Assembly: GCA_003510525.1 (NCBI GenBank)
Contig: DOMD01000039.1
Coordinates: 1,357 to 7,462 of the forward strand
Direction of reading: 5' to 3'
DNA length: 6,106 nucleotides
Source of the DNA: Candidatus Omnitrophota bacterium
GTDB taxonomy: Bacteria; Omnitrophota; Gorgyraeia; Gygaellales; UBA12090
Both the position numbers and the translations under genes were made by a program. Each line of letters begins with the position of its first letter. Position 1 is the first letter of the stretch. A model generated the notes under the pieces. It searched no databases. It had not been told where the DNA came from and was given only the letters and a program-made list of their open reading frames with translations. This document shows positions 1 through 5,821 of the stretch, in pieces.

Positions 1-29
1 ACCTTGCGTTTTTTTCTTTTGCTATTATT

Positions 30-38
30 TGCTAAAAT
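30..38 (+). promoter_or_regulatory. possible extended -10 promoter element for the cold-shock gene
   Basis: TGCTAAAAT resembles an extended -10 box (TGn followed by TAAAAT) and would start transcription near position 45. No convincing -35 hexamer is visible at the right distance; TTGCGT at 4-9 lies 23 bp upstream, which is too far. The resulting leader would be very short, unlike the long regulatory leaders of enterobacterial cspA. The true promoter may lie left of the window. Confidence 0.25.
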
Positions 39-62
39 CTTATTGGAAGGAGGCAGCGAATA

Positions 63-266
63 ATGGCAAAAGGTAAAGTTAAATGGTTCAGCGATCAGAA
101 AGGCTATGGATTTATAACGCCTGATGACGGAAGCAAGGATTGTTTTGTCCATCACAACGCGATTCAGGGCGAAGGTTTTAAATCTTTAGCTGAGGGACAA
201 GCAGTTGAATTTGAAGTTGAAGAGGGTCAAAAAGGCCCCCAGGCAACAAACGTAAAAAAGGTGTAA
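63..266 (+). CDS. cspA: CspA-family cold-shock protein
   Basis: This is a 67-residue single cold-shock domain, the full usual length of the bacterial CspA family. These are cytoplasmic five-stranded OB-fold proteins that bind single-stranded RNA and DNA and act as RNA chaperones. The sequence shows the RNP1 motif KGYGFI (residues 13-18), the RNP2-like CFVHH (27-31) and the typical opening GKVKWF (4-9). RNP2 has Cys27 where Val is usual, a mild change. The start is well supported: a strong Shine-Dalgarno GGAAGGAGG at 45-53 sits 9 nt before the ATG. A hairpin terminator follows 9 nt after the stop, so the gene is probably monocistronic. It is convergent with recN. Cold-induced regulation cannot be judged because only 62 nt of upstream sequence is present. 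Family assignment is secure; which paralogue it is (CspA, CspC or similar) is not. Confidence 0.96.
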   Translation: MAKGKVKWFSDQKGYGFITPDDGSKDCFVHHNAIQGEGFKSLAEGQAVEFEVEEGQKGPQATNVKKV

Positions 267-275
267 TTGTGGATG

Positions 276-316
276 TAAATAAGGCCCGGCTCTAACATAG
301 TGTCGGGCCTTATTTA
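276..316. terminator. hairpin terminator between convergent cspA and recN
   Basis: A perfect 13-bp inverted repeat pairs 276-288 with 304-316 (core AAGGCCCG / CGGGCCTT flanked by TAAAT / ATTTA). A G-U and a C-G pair extend it inward, leaving a loop of about 11 nt. On the plus strand the GC core is followed by a T-rich run (TTATTTATTTAT), fitting Rho-independent termination of the cold-shock gene. The A-rich left flank gives a shorter T-rich run on the minus strand, so it may also stop recN transcripts, whose stop codon lies about 75 nt away. No other hairpin of comparable strength lies between the two genes. Confidence 0.8.
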
Positions 317-391
317 TTTATGAATGTCGGAAAGATAAGTCCGTCGGTTTAAATTCAATAACAAGCATCGGATTAGTGTCTTCGCGCGGTT

Positions 392-2074
392 TTAACCTTT
401 TGCCAGGGCGGGTTTTTTTGCCTGGGTGAGCATTTCCCGGGCGTGGGTTAGGGCGATAGCGCTTTCCTTTTCTCCGCTCATCATCTTGGCTATTTCTTTT
501 ATCTTCGTGCCTGCATCCAGTTCTTCTATCGCGGTGGTGGTGCGGTTGTTTTCTACTTTTTTATATATCTTAAAGTGAGTATCGGCAAAAGAGGCTATTT
601 GGGGCAGGTGAGTGATAAGAATTACTTGTCTATCGGTAGAGAGTTCTTTGAGTTTCTTGCCGGTAATAGTGCCTAAGCGCCCGCCTATCTGGGCATCTAT
701 CTCATCAAAAATCAAAACCGGTATAGGGTCTACTTTTATTAAGGCTTTCTTCAAGGCCAGCATGAGCCTGGCCGCTTCTCCTGATGACACAATCTCAGCC
801 AGAGGTTTCAAGTCTTCCCCGGCATTTGGGCTGATATAGAATATAACCCGGTCCTGGCCGTCAGGGTTAAGTTCGGCTTTTTCAATCTTACATTCAAACC
901 GCGCGTGCATAATCCCCAGCTCTTTTAATTCCTTTTCAATCGTTTCCTTCAGGCCGTCAGCAGTCGCTTTTCTTTTTTTGGTAATTTTCTGAGCGCTCTG
1001 GCGTAATTCTTTTTCCAGGGAGTTTATTTTTTCATTCAGCTCATTGGAGTTTATCTCAAAATTAACCAGGGTATCATATTTCTCTTTGGCGGATTGGTAA
1101 AATTTCCTGACTTCGTCTAAGCTGGGGCCGTATTTTCGCTTAAGCTCAATGTAGGTGTCGCAAAACTTATTGATTTCATTTGCCTCTTGTGGTTCAAAAG
1201 AAAGGTTTTCCAGATAACTCCTCAGGTATGATAAAATTTCATCACTCTTTTCCTGAATGTGGCTTAGGTTTTCAGTGAGCACCGAGGTAGCCGGGTCAAT
1301 ATTGTTTAAAAGCCGTGTATAGGGAAAGGCTTTGGTAATAGCCTGGGAAATCCCGGATTCGTCATTTTCGAGGGTGTTGATGAGTTGGCCGGCACGCTCA
1401 TAGAGTTTTTCGGAGTTGTTCAGCCTGCTTTGTTTTTCCAGTAATTCAGTATATTTCTCTTCTTCAAGAGGAACTTGCTCTAATTCCCGGATTTGGTGTT
1501 TTAAAATTTCGATATCTCTTTCTCGTGACGATGATAATTCCTTTAATTTCTCCTGTTCCCTGCTAAGTTCAAGATACTTCCGGTATATTTCGCTGTATTC
1601 GTTTTTGAGCGCGTCAATATCACTGAGCCTGTCAAGCATGGATAAGTGGGCGTCAGAAGAAAGGAGCATTTGGTGGTCGTGCGGGCCGTGGAAATCAAGG
1701 AGATGGTTGCCTAATTCTTTGAGCTGGGCGAGCGTTACTGAGAGGCCGTTTATTTTGGCCCGGTTACGGCCGTCGGGAAGGTAGGCGCGGTTGATAATCA
1801 AAGAGGTTTCCTTTTCCGGGAGAAACTCAAGTAAGGCTTCATAGTCATTTACCAATTTTTTAGATATTTCAAAAACAGCTTCTACCGCGCAAGGCTGTTG
1901 GGGATCGCGGATTTGAGAGGGATCAAGGCGTTCGCCAAGGGCGTAGCGAAGCCCGTCAATGAGGATGGATTTCCCCGCGCCGGTTTCTCCGGTCAGAATG
2001 TTTAAGCCCCTGGAGAAGTCTATCGTGATATGGTCAAAGAGGCCAAAGTTTTTAATGCTGAGTTGGGAAATCAT
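392..2074 (-). CDS. recN: DNA repair ATPase RecN
   Basis: RecN is a cytoplasmic SMC-like ATPase that acts early in recombinational repair of DNA double-strand breaks with RecA. At 560 residues this is full length for the family (about 550-580). Visible in order are the opening MISQLSIKNFGLFD, Walker A GETGAGKS (29-36), GRNRAKING (102-110), the Q-loop-region motif FHGPHDHQ (128-135), a long charged coiled coil (about 150-380) containing the family's RKYGP (313-317), an ABC signature SSGEAARLMLALK (430-442), Walker B VLIFDEID (453-460) and the switch segment ITHLPQIASFAD (487-498). Two motifs differ from the commonest form: SSGEAAR for SGGELSR, and HGPHDHQ for HGQHEHQ. The ATG is forced, since an in-frame stop lies 39 nt upstream with no other start between. 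No clear Shine-Dalgarno precedes it, and I see no LexA-type operator. None of the frequent recN neighbours (argR, nadK, tlyA) is present here. Confidence 0.97.
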   Translation of the reverse strand: MISQLSIKNFGLFDHITIDFSRGLNILTGETGAGKSILIDGLRYALGERLDPSQIRDPQQPCAVEAVFEISKKLVNDYEALLEFLPEKETSLIINRAYLPDGRNRAKINGLSVTLAQLKELGNHLLDFHGPHDHQMLLSSDAHLSMLDRLSDIDALKNEYSEIYRKYLELSREQEKLKELSSSRERDIEILKHQIRELEQVPLEEEKYTELLEKQSRLNNSEKLYERAGQLINTLENDESGISQAITKAFPYTRLLNNIDPATSVLTENLSHIQEKSDEILSYLRSYLENLSFEPQEANEINKFCDTYIELKRKYGPSLDEVRKFYQSAKEKYDTLVNFEINSNELNEKINSLEKELRQSAQKITKKRKATADGLKETIEKELKELGIMHARFECKIEKAELNPDGQDRVIFYISPNAGEDLKPLAEIVSSGEAARLMLALKKALIKVDPIPVLIFDEIDAQIGGRLGTITGKKLKELSTDRQVILITHLPQIASFADTHFKIYKKVENNRTTTAIEELDAGTKIKEIAKMMSGEKESAIALTHAREMLTQAKKPALAKG

Positions 2075-2100
2075 CGGTTTGTCTGATAAATATTGTTTAC

Positions 2101-2129
2101 TTAATAAAACTTATCTTATCATAAACCAA
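2101..2129 (-). promoter_or_regulatory. possible recN promoter
   Basis: Reading on the minus strand, TTGGTT (2129-2124) and TATTAA (2106-2101) are separated by 17 bp, as in a sigma70 promoter. They would start transcription near 2094, about 20 nt before the recN ATG. Both hexamers are imperfect and the region is AT-rich, so chance matches are likely. No better minus-strand candidate stood out in the divergent intergenic region. Confidence 0.25.
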
Positions 2130-2160
2130 TAGTTATAATCAAGAGGAGTTTAAACAATTT

Positions 2161-2185
2161 TATAGAACCGCTAATATTTAGTGGT
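2161..2185. repeat. hairpin repeat, copy 1, abutting a promoter
   Basis: The sequence TATAGAACCGCT begins a short element whose stem ACCGCTAA (2167-2174) pairs with TTAGTGGT (2178-2185) across a 3-nt loop, giving 8 pairs including one G-U. The same element, beginning TATAGAGCCGCT, recurs at 5738-5761; ungapped, the two 24-nt units match at 19 positions. This copy lies between two divergent gene starts, so no gene ends here that would need a terminator. Its right arm runs into the TATAAT box. It could be a regulatory hairpin, an operator-like palindrome or a small dispersed repeat. Confidence 0.5.
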
Positions 2186-2190
2186 ATAAT
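2182..2190 (+). promoter_or_regulatory. extended -10 promoter for the 57-aa gene and probable downstream operon
   Basis: TGGTATAAT is a perfect -10 hexamer (2185-2190) with an extended TGn element (2182-2184), expected to start transcription near 2197. The -35 region is poor (ATAGAA at a 17-bp spacing), as is common for extended -10 promoters. The first gene's Shine-Dalgarno lies about 30 nt downstream of the expected start. No other strong promoter is apparent before the TPR and AsmA-like genes, so it may serve all four genes up to 5710. Confidence 0.6.
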
Positions 2191-2242
2191 GACGCAGAAG
2201 AAATCTACTCCAAAATAGTCAAGGCATTGGAGGATTAAAGCG

Positions 2243-2416
2243 ATGGAAAAAATGAAATTACCCGTTGTTCGTAATATTCCAATAAAAGATAAATGGCTTT
2301 CAATGGACGATTATCTTAAGTTTGTTATTTTTAATTTGCGCTATACTTCAGATGGAAAAACCGGAAGAAAATGGAAAAGGCTTTTAGGAATTAACGCGCC
2401 TTTTGTTTTGAAATAA
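2243..2416 (+). CDS. small basic protein of unknown function, 57 residues
   Basis: I do not recognise this family. The frame runs ATG to TAA and encodes 57 residues starting MEKMKLPVVRNIPIKDKW and ending LLGINAPFVLK. It is rich in Lys and Arg (13 basic against 5 acidic residues). It has no signal peptide, no long hydrophobic segment and no cysteine, so it is probably cytoplasmic. The middle (about 21-33) looks helical and mixed hydrophobic; a basic patch follows around 39-46. Support for a real gene is contextual: GGAGG at 2229-2233 sits 9 nt before the ATG, and an extended TATAAT promoter lies about 55 nt upstream. The frame also fills the gap between recN and the nitroreductase gene, which starts 36 nt after its stop. 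The absence of Cys and His argues against a zinc finger. The basic patch would suit nucleic-acid or ribosome binding, but that is speculation. Confidence 0.7.
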   Translation: MEKMKLPVVRNIPIKDKWLSMDDYLKFVIFNLRYTSDGKTGRKWKRLLGINAPFVLK

Positions 2417-2452
2417 CGGATCCGGTTCGCGGCGCGAGGGATTGAGGAAAAA

Positions 2453-3082
2453 ATGAGTGATAATGAAATCTGCCTGTCAAAAAACGATACCTTGCGGTCT
2501 ATAAAAAACCGGCGCAGTGTGAGGATGTTTCTGGATAGGCCGGTCAGTGAGGAGGACCTGCGGATTATTCTGCACGCGGCCAATCAGGCGCCGTCGGCAC
2601 ATAATCAGCAATCCTGGCGTTTTATTGTCTTAAAAGGCAAAATTAAAAGTGATCTGGCTGATTTTATAAGCGCTAAGGCCAACGACTTCCCTAAGCCGTC
2701 CTCGGCGATACTGCGTTTGGCGGCGCGCAGTATCATTTCCGCTCCGGTGGTGATTGCCGTAGCCAATAGCGGAGAGCTTATTTCAAGAGGGACCGAGTTA
2801 TTTAAGGTGAATAAGGATACCGCGCATGATTTTTTCCGGATTATGGAGATACAAAGTTCCGCCGCCGCGGTTGAGAACTTATTAATTGCCGCTACGTCTT
2901 TAGAATTGTCCGCGGTTTGGCTGGGAGTGCTGGTGTTGATTAAGAATGATATCTTAAAGTTTATCGGTGAATCTCCGGAGGGTGAGTTTATGGCGGTGAT
3001 TCCCGTGGGTTATGCCGCTAAAACAAGCGCGGGCCCCAAGAAGCAGTCACTGGAAATGGTGGTTAAATACCTTGACGGCTGA
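2453..3082 (+). CDS. nitroreductase-family FMN-dependent oxidoreductase
   Basis: This 209-residue protein has the usual length of a single-domain nitroreductase. The family consists of homodimeric flavoproteins that use FMN and NAD(P)H to reduce nitro compounds, quinones, flavins or other substrates. Visible motifs are the FMN-phosphate-contacting RRSVR (20-24), APSAHNQQSWRF (46-57), the helix with AAAVENLLIAATSLELSAVWLG (from about 137 to 158) and the C-terminal IPVGYAAK (183-190). There is no signal peptide or membrane segment, so it should be cytoplasmic. The start has GAGG at 2444-2447, 5 nt before the ATG. The gene begins 36 nt after the small 57-aa gene and ends 44 nt before the TPR gene, consistent with co-transcription. 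The true substrate cannot be told from sequence, as this superfamily also includes flavin-destructase (BluB-like) and dehalogenase-type members. I see none of the features that would decide for those. Confidence 0.92.
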   Translation: MSDNEICLSKNDTLRSIKNRRSVRMFLDRPVSEEDLRIILHAANQAPSAHNQQSWRFIVLKGKIKSDLADFISAKANDFPKPSSAILRLAARSIISAPVVIAVANSGELISRGTELFKVNKDTAHDFFRIMEIQSSAAAVENLLIAATSLELSAVWLGVLVLIKNDILKFIGESPEGEFMAVIPVGYAAKTSAGPKKQSLEMVVKYLDG

Positions 3083-3126
3083 GGCCGGGATTAAGCCACG
3101 CGTAAAGGAGCGCGAACAAAATAGCC

Positions 3127-3654
3127 ATGAAAATCAATAAAACACTTTTCTCATTATTCTTATTCATTTTCCTGCTTTCTCACCGTGGATTCGCTCAGGA
3201 TGTAAAACAGTTGTATTCAGCGGCCATTCGGGAGGCGGAATCCGGAAACAAGGATTTCGCCTTTATGCATTGCCGTGAACTCTTAGAAAATTATCCTGGC
3301 TCAAAATACGCTTCCGATGCCGCCTTCGCCATAGGAGAATATTATTTTATCACGGCAAATTATGAAAGCGCGGCAGAGGCCCTGAGCAATTTCATTAATG
3401 AGTATCCCGATTCAAAAGGCCTGCCCTTTGTTCTTATGTATCTTTTGAAGGTGCCCCAAATATATAAGAATGAGTCTTTAACGGAGAAATTAAAGAATCA
3501 GATCATCAGCCTCAAACGTTTGAGTCTTTTGTTCCAGGAATCAAAGGGATACGCGTATACCTCTCCTTTGGGAATAAAATACCGGATGATGTATTATATT
3601 GATAAGGTGGAATTATATGTAGATGACAAACTATTTGAGAACATCCCCTACTAA
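3127..3654 (+). CDS. exported TPR-repeat protein with unknown C-terminal domain
   Basis: This 175-residue protein has a clear N-terminal signal peptide: basic MKINK, a hydrophobic core (about 7-18), then a GFA/Q cleavage site near residue 23. No lipobox cysteine is present, so it should be a soluble periplasmic or secreted protein rather than a lipoprotein. Mature residues about 27-60 and 62-97 form two TPR-like helical pairs (motifs ALLENYP-like ELLENYPGS and FINEYPDS) resembling the repeats of BamD and YbgF/CpoB. Residues about 140-175 (around YRMMYYIDKVELYVDDKLF) look like a short beta-strand segment that I do not recognise. The ATG is forced because an in-frame stop lies at 3103-3105; the Shine-Dalgarno AAAGGAG (3104-3110) is unusually far, 16 nt upstream. 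The last codons overlap the AsmA-like gene by 32 nt, implying coupled translation and possibly a shared envelope role. TPRs usually mediate protein-protein contacts, but no partner is shown directly. Confidence 0.85.
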   Translation: MKINKTLFSLFLFIFLLSHRGFAQDVKQLYSAAIREAESGNKDFAFMHCRELLENYPGSKYASDAAFAIGEYYFITANYESAAEALSNFINEYPDSKGLPFVLMYLLKVPQIYKNESLTEKLKNQIISLKRLSLLFQESKGYAYTSPLGIKYRMMYYIDKVELYVDDKLFENIPY

Positions 3655-5710
3655 AATAATTTTCCGCCTGGTCCTGGTTATGGTTATCATAGCCGCGATA
3701 ATTACTATCAGCGGAAATATCCTGCTTAGTAAATCCAAAAACACAATAATAAGCGCTTTAGGCGCGCGTATACCTGAGAAGCCATTCATAAAGAGCCTCG
3801 TTTATTTTCCTCCCGATTTTATCGTCGTAAATACTATTTCCTTTAGTGGTCCCGGACATTACTTAAAAAGGGAAGGAGAAATAACCCCGCCGCCAGACGA
3901 ACAGTTTTTAGTTATCCCGCGCACACTGATACGGTTTTCTCTTTGGGAGCTTATCATTAAAAGGAGCCTCTCTGTCAAGAGCATCTGTTTTTATAATCTC
4001 AGAACAGATTACCATAAATTCCAGGAGCTTATAAAAAACAATTTTCAGCAAATAGTTGATTTCATCAAACTTTTACCCCGGCAAGATATAAAGCTTAGTA
4101 TAAAAAGAGCTAAGTTAGAGTTAGCCCGGGATCAGGGTGCCCCAGGCTATATCCGAGCCGATTTTCTGTTAAAGATAAAAGGCGATTCTATCACGGGCTC
4201 CGGATTAATTAATAAAGAAACTGCTAATTCTTCAGCTTTCGGCATGCGGAAGTTTTTTTCAAGAATCAAGGGTGCGCCTCTACGCTATAATTTTAAAGGT
4301 TTTCTTCAGGATGACGGGTTTTCTTTGGAAAATTTAGAACTGAAGAGGCAGAATTTTTATGCCCAGTTATGGGGAGACCTTACCGGCAGAATCTTTCAGG
4401 CGAATGGTTTTGTTTTTGCCAATACCGCGTTTCAGGAGCCGCCGTATCAACTGCCTGTTCCTGGGGTTCCTAAAAAAAATAAATTCTCTCCCCGCCGGAC
4501 GCGCGCTTTGTCTTCAAATATTGACTTGTCTTTGGTGAATCTGCATATTCTGGATATAGACTGCCGGCTTAATCTGCGCCTTCCCGATATTCAGATAGAA
4601 CATTTGAATTTTATTTTGAATAATAACCCTATCGGCATAAAAGGAAGCATCGGTTTTCATGATAAGATTTTATTGGATATGGCGCTCTCTTTCGGGCCGG
4701 CAAAATTAGAAAAGCACGTCAGCGAAAATCTCAAAAAAATTGATTTAGCAATAGAGGCATCATTTAAGGATACGGCGGTTAATGGCAGCGGAACGATGCT
4801 CTTTGATTTCATAAAAAAGCAAAAGGCAAGCCCTCCTTTAGATAAACTTAAAGTTGATTTTAAAGACTTGGGCCTTCATTTTGACCGCTATCCGCTGGTT
4901 AAAATGTCTTTAGGGAAGCTGAATTTATTTTGCGAAACGGAAAGCAATAAATATAAAGTAGCGCTGGAGGATGTAGGCGCTACTTTATATCTTAAGCAGG
5001 ATAGGTTTAAATACATTGAATTTGATTCCCGCTTTTATGACGGATTCCTTAAAGGCCAGGCGCGGATGGATTTAACCGGCCCGGTGCCAAAAATCCGCTC
5101 CACGATCAAGGTTAAAGCCGTAACTGCCAATAAGCTTGAGGATATCCTGATTCATTTTTCTAAAGTTTACGGCATATTGGACGGCCGAATGTTTTTTGGC
5201 ACTTATCCGGCTTTGGGCTTAGGCGGAAGAATGAATATTCAAAACGGGTATTTACATAACTTCGAATTTTTCAAATGGCTGGCCGATTTCTTCGGGCTTC
5301 CCGCGCTGAAAAAGATAGATTTTCACCGGGCATCTTCACGTTTCGCGGTTACTGAAAATGGCGCCAGCTTATATAAAATAGATTTAAACTCTCAGGATGT
5401 GAATTTAGGCGGATATTTTAAATTAGGCATAAATGATTTTGTCTCAAGCAAGATGTCTTTAGCTTTAAGCAGGCAATTGCTCGGCGAATCGCCCAAGTTT
5501 ACCCGCTTACTTAAGCTCATAAGCCCGGACCTTGATGAGCTGACATTTAACTTTCAGCTTTCCGGGATTTTACACCGGATGAATTTTAAGTGGCTTAAGT
5601 CTGATTTGAAAAAAGAGCTTCAGGCGCATATCCCAAATTTTATTGAGCGTAAGATTGAAAGGGGCGTGGCACAGGCGATTGAAGAGGTTTCGCGGGCGGA
5701 TTCCAACTAA
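3623..5710 (+). CDS. AsmA-like inner-membrane-anchored envelope protein
   Basis: The 695-residue product has a short basic N-terminus, one transmembrane helix (about residues 13-35) and a long, probably periplasmic, beta-rich body. Alternating strands such as SIKRAKLELARD (159-170) resemble the repetitive strands of AsmA, TamB and YhdP relatives. The C-terminal part resembles the AsmA-like C-terminal region: GILDGRMFFGTYPALGLGGR (517-536), NGYLHNFEFFKWLADFF (541-557), FAVTENGASLYKIDL (574-588) and a GGYFKLGINDFVSSKMSL stretch (596-613). A charged helical tail follows (about 657-690). Family members sit in the inner membrane, span the periplasm and are implicated in phospholipid transport to the outer membrane or in outer-membrane protein assembly; which role applies here is unknown. 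The ATG at 3623 lies inside the TPR gene and has AAGGTGG 12 nt upstream. It keeps the basic residues before the helix, whereas the next ATG (codon 20) would cut into it. A distant relative of DUF748 or DUF3971 proteins is an alternative label. Confidence 0.8.
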   Translation: MTNYLRTSPTKIIFRLVLVMVIIAAIITISGNILLSKSKNTIISALGARIPEKPFIKSLVYFPPDFIVVNTISFSGPGHYLKREGEITPPPDEQFLVIPRTLIRFSLWELIIKRSLSVKSICFYNLRTDYHKFQELIKNNFQQIVDFIKLLPRQDIKLSIKRAKLELARDQGAPGYIRADFLLKIKGDSITGSGLINKETANSSAFGMRKFFSRIKGAPLRYNFKGFLQDDGFSLENLELKRQNFYAQLWGDLTGRIFQANGFVFANTAFQEPPYQLPVPGVPKKNKFSPRRTRALSSNIDLSLVNLHILDIDCRLNLRLPDIQIEHLNFILNNNPIGIKGSIGFHDKILLDMALSFGPAKLEKHVSENLKKIDLAIEASFKDTAVNGSGTMLFDFIKKQKASPPLDKLKVDFKDLGLHFDRYPLVKMSLGKLNLFCETESNKYKVALEDVGATLYLKQDRFKYIEFDSRFYDGFLKGQARMDLTGPVPKIRSTIKVKAVTANKLEDILIHFSKVYGILDGRMFFGTYPALGLGGRMNIQNGYLHNFEFFKWLADFFGLPALKKIDFHRASSRFAVTENGASLYKIDLNSQDVNLGGYFKLGINDFVSSKMSLALSRQLLGESPKFTRLLKLISPDLDELTFNFQLSGILHRMNFKWLKSDLKKELQAHIPNFIERKIERGVAQAIEEVSRADSN

Positions 5711-5737
5711 AGGCAATGCTTTCTTATGCCTGGGTTA

Positions 5738-5761
5738 TATAGAGCCGCTGTTTTTTAGCGG
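5738..5761. repeat. hairpin repeat, copy 2, possible weak terminator
   Basis: TATAGAGCCGCT opens a second copy of the element at 2161-2185. The stem CCGCT (5745-5749) pairs with AGCGG (5757-5761) across a T-rich 7-nt loop, and ATTTTGT follows. Lying 35 nt after the AsmA-like stop codon, it could be a weak terminator for the operon. The stem is only 5 bp and the T-run is short, so the repeat interpretation is equally good. It precedes the next -10 box by 9 nt. Confidence 0.45.
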
Positions 5762-5767
5762 ATTTTG

Positions 5768-5776
5768 TGATATAAT
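5768..5776 (+). promoter_or_regulatory. extended -10 promoter for the cyclophilin-like gene
   Basis: TGATATAAT combines a perfect TATAAT (5771-5776) with an extended TGn, expected to start transcription near 5783 and leave a leader of about 40 nt. The surrounding GTGATATAATG closely matches GTGGTATAATG at the upstream promoter (2181-2191). No good -35 hexamer is present (CTGTTT at 17-bp spacing). Confidence 0.55.
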
Positions 5777-5821
5777 GCAACCTTTAGAATAAAAGGGAGC
5801 ACTGTTTTTCTAAAACCTTAT

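Noticed and set aside
612..839. 75-residue plus-strand frame inside recN
   Set aside because: It lies opposite the conserved Walker B and signature region of recN, whose coding is certain. It has no recognisable domain or ribosome binding site.
1416..1784. 122-residue plus-strand frame inside recN
   Set aside because: It is antisense to the recN coiled coil and extremely rich in Ser and Phe, as expected for the complement of Lys/Glu-rich codons. It has no ribosome binding site.
2134..2139. Another TATAAT on the plus strand
   Set aside because: It lacks an extended TG and a plausible -35, sits in an AT-rich stretch and is farther from the gene than the better candidate at 2185-2190.
2075..2160. 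LexA/SOS operator upstream of recN
   Set aside because: I looked for CTGT-N8-ACAG and GAAC-N4-GTTC type boxes and found neither. The GTTTAAAC palindrome at 2148-2155 is too short and generic. A lineage-specific LexA motif cannot be excluded.
2182..2237. Open frame reading like a protein C-terminus (NDAEEIYSKIVKALED) just before the 57-aa gene
   Set aside because: It has no start codon and an in-frame TAG immediately upstream. It overlaps the TATAAT box and the Shine-Dalgarno, so it is probably chance.
2341..2583. 80-residue minus-strand frame across the 57-aa gene and the nitroreductase start
   Set aside because: It is antisense to the conserved nitroreductase N-terminus and to the 57-aa frame. 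It has no family resemblance.
5711..5731. Inverted repeat AGGCA / TGCCT right after the AsmA-like stop codon
   Set aside because: The stem is only 5 bp with an 11-nt loop and no T-run follows, so it is not a credible terminator on its own.
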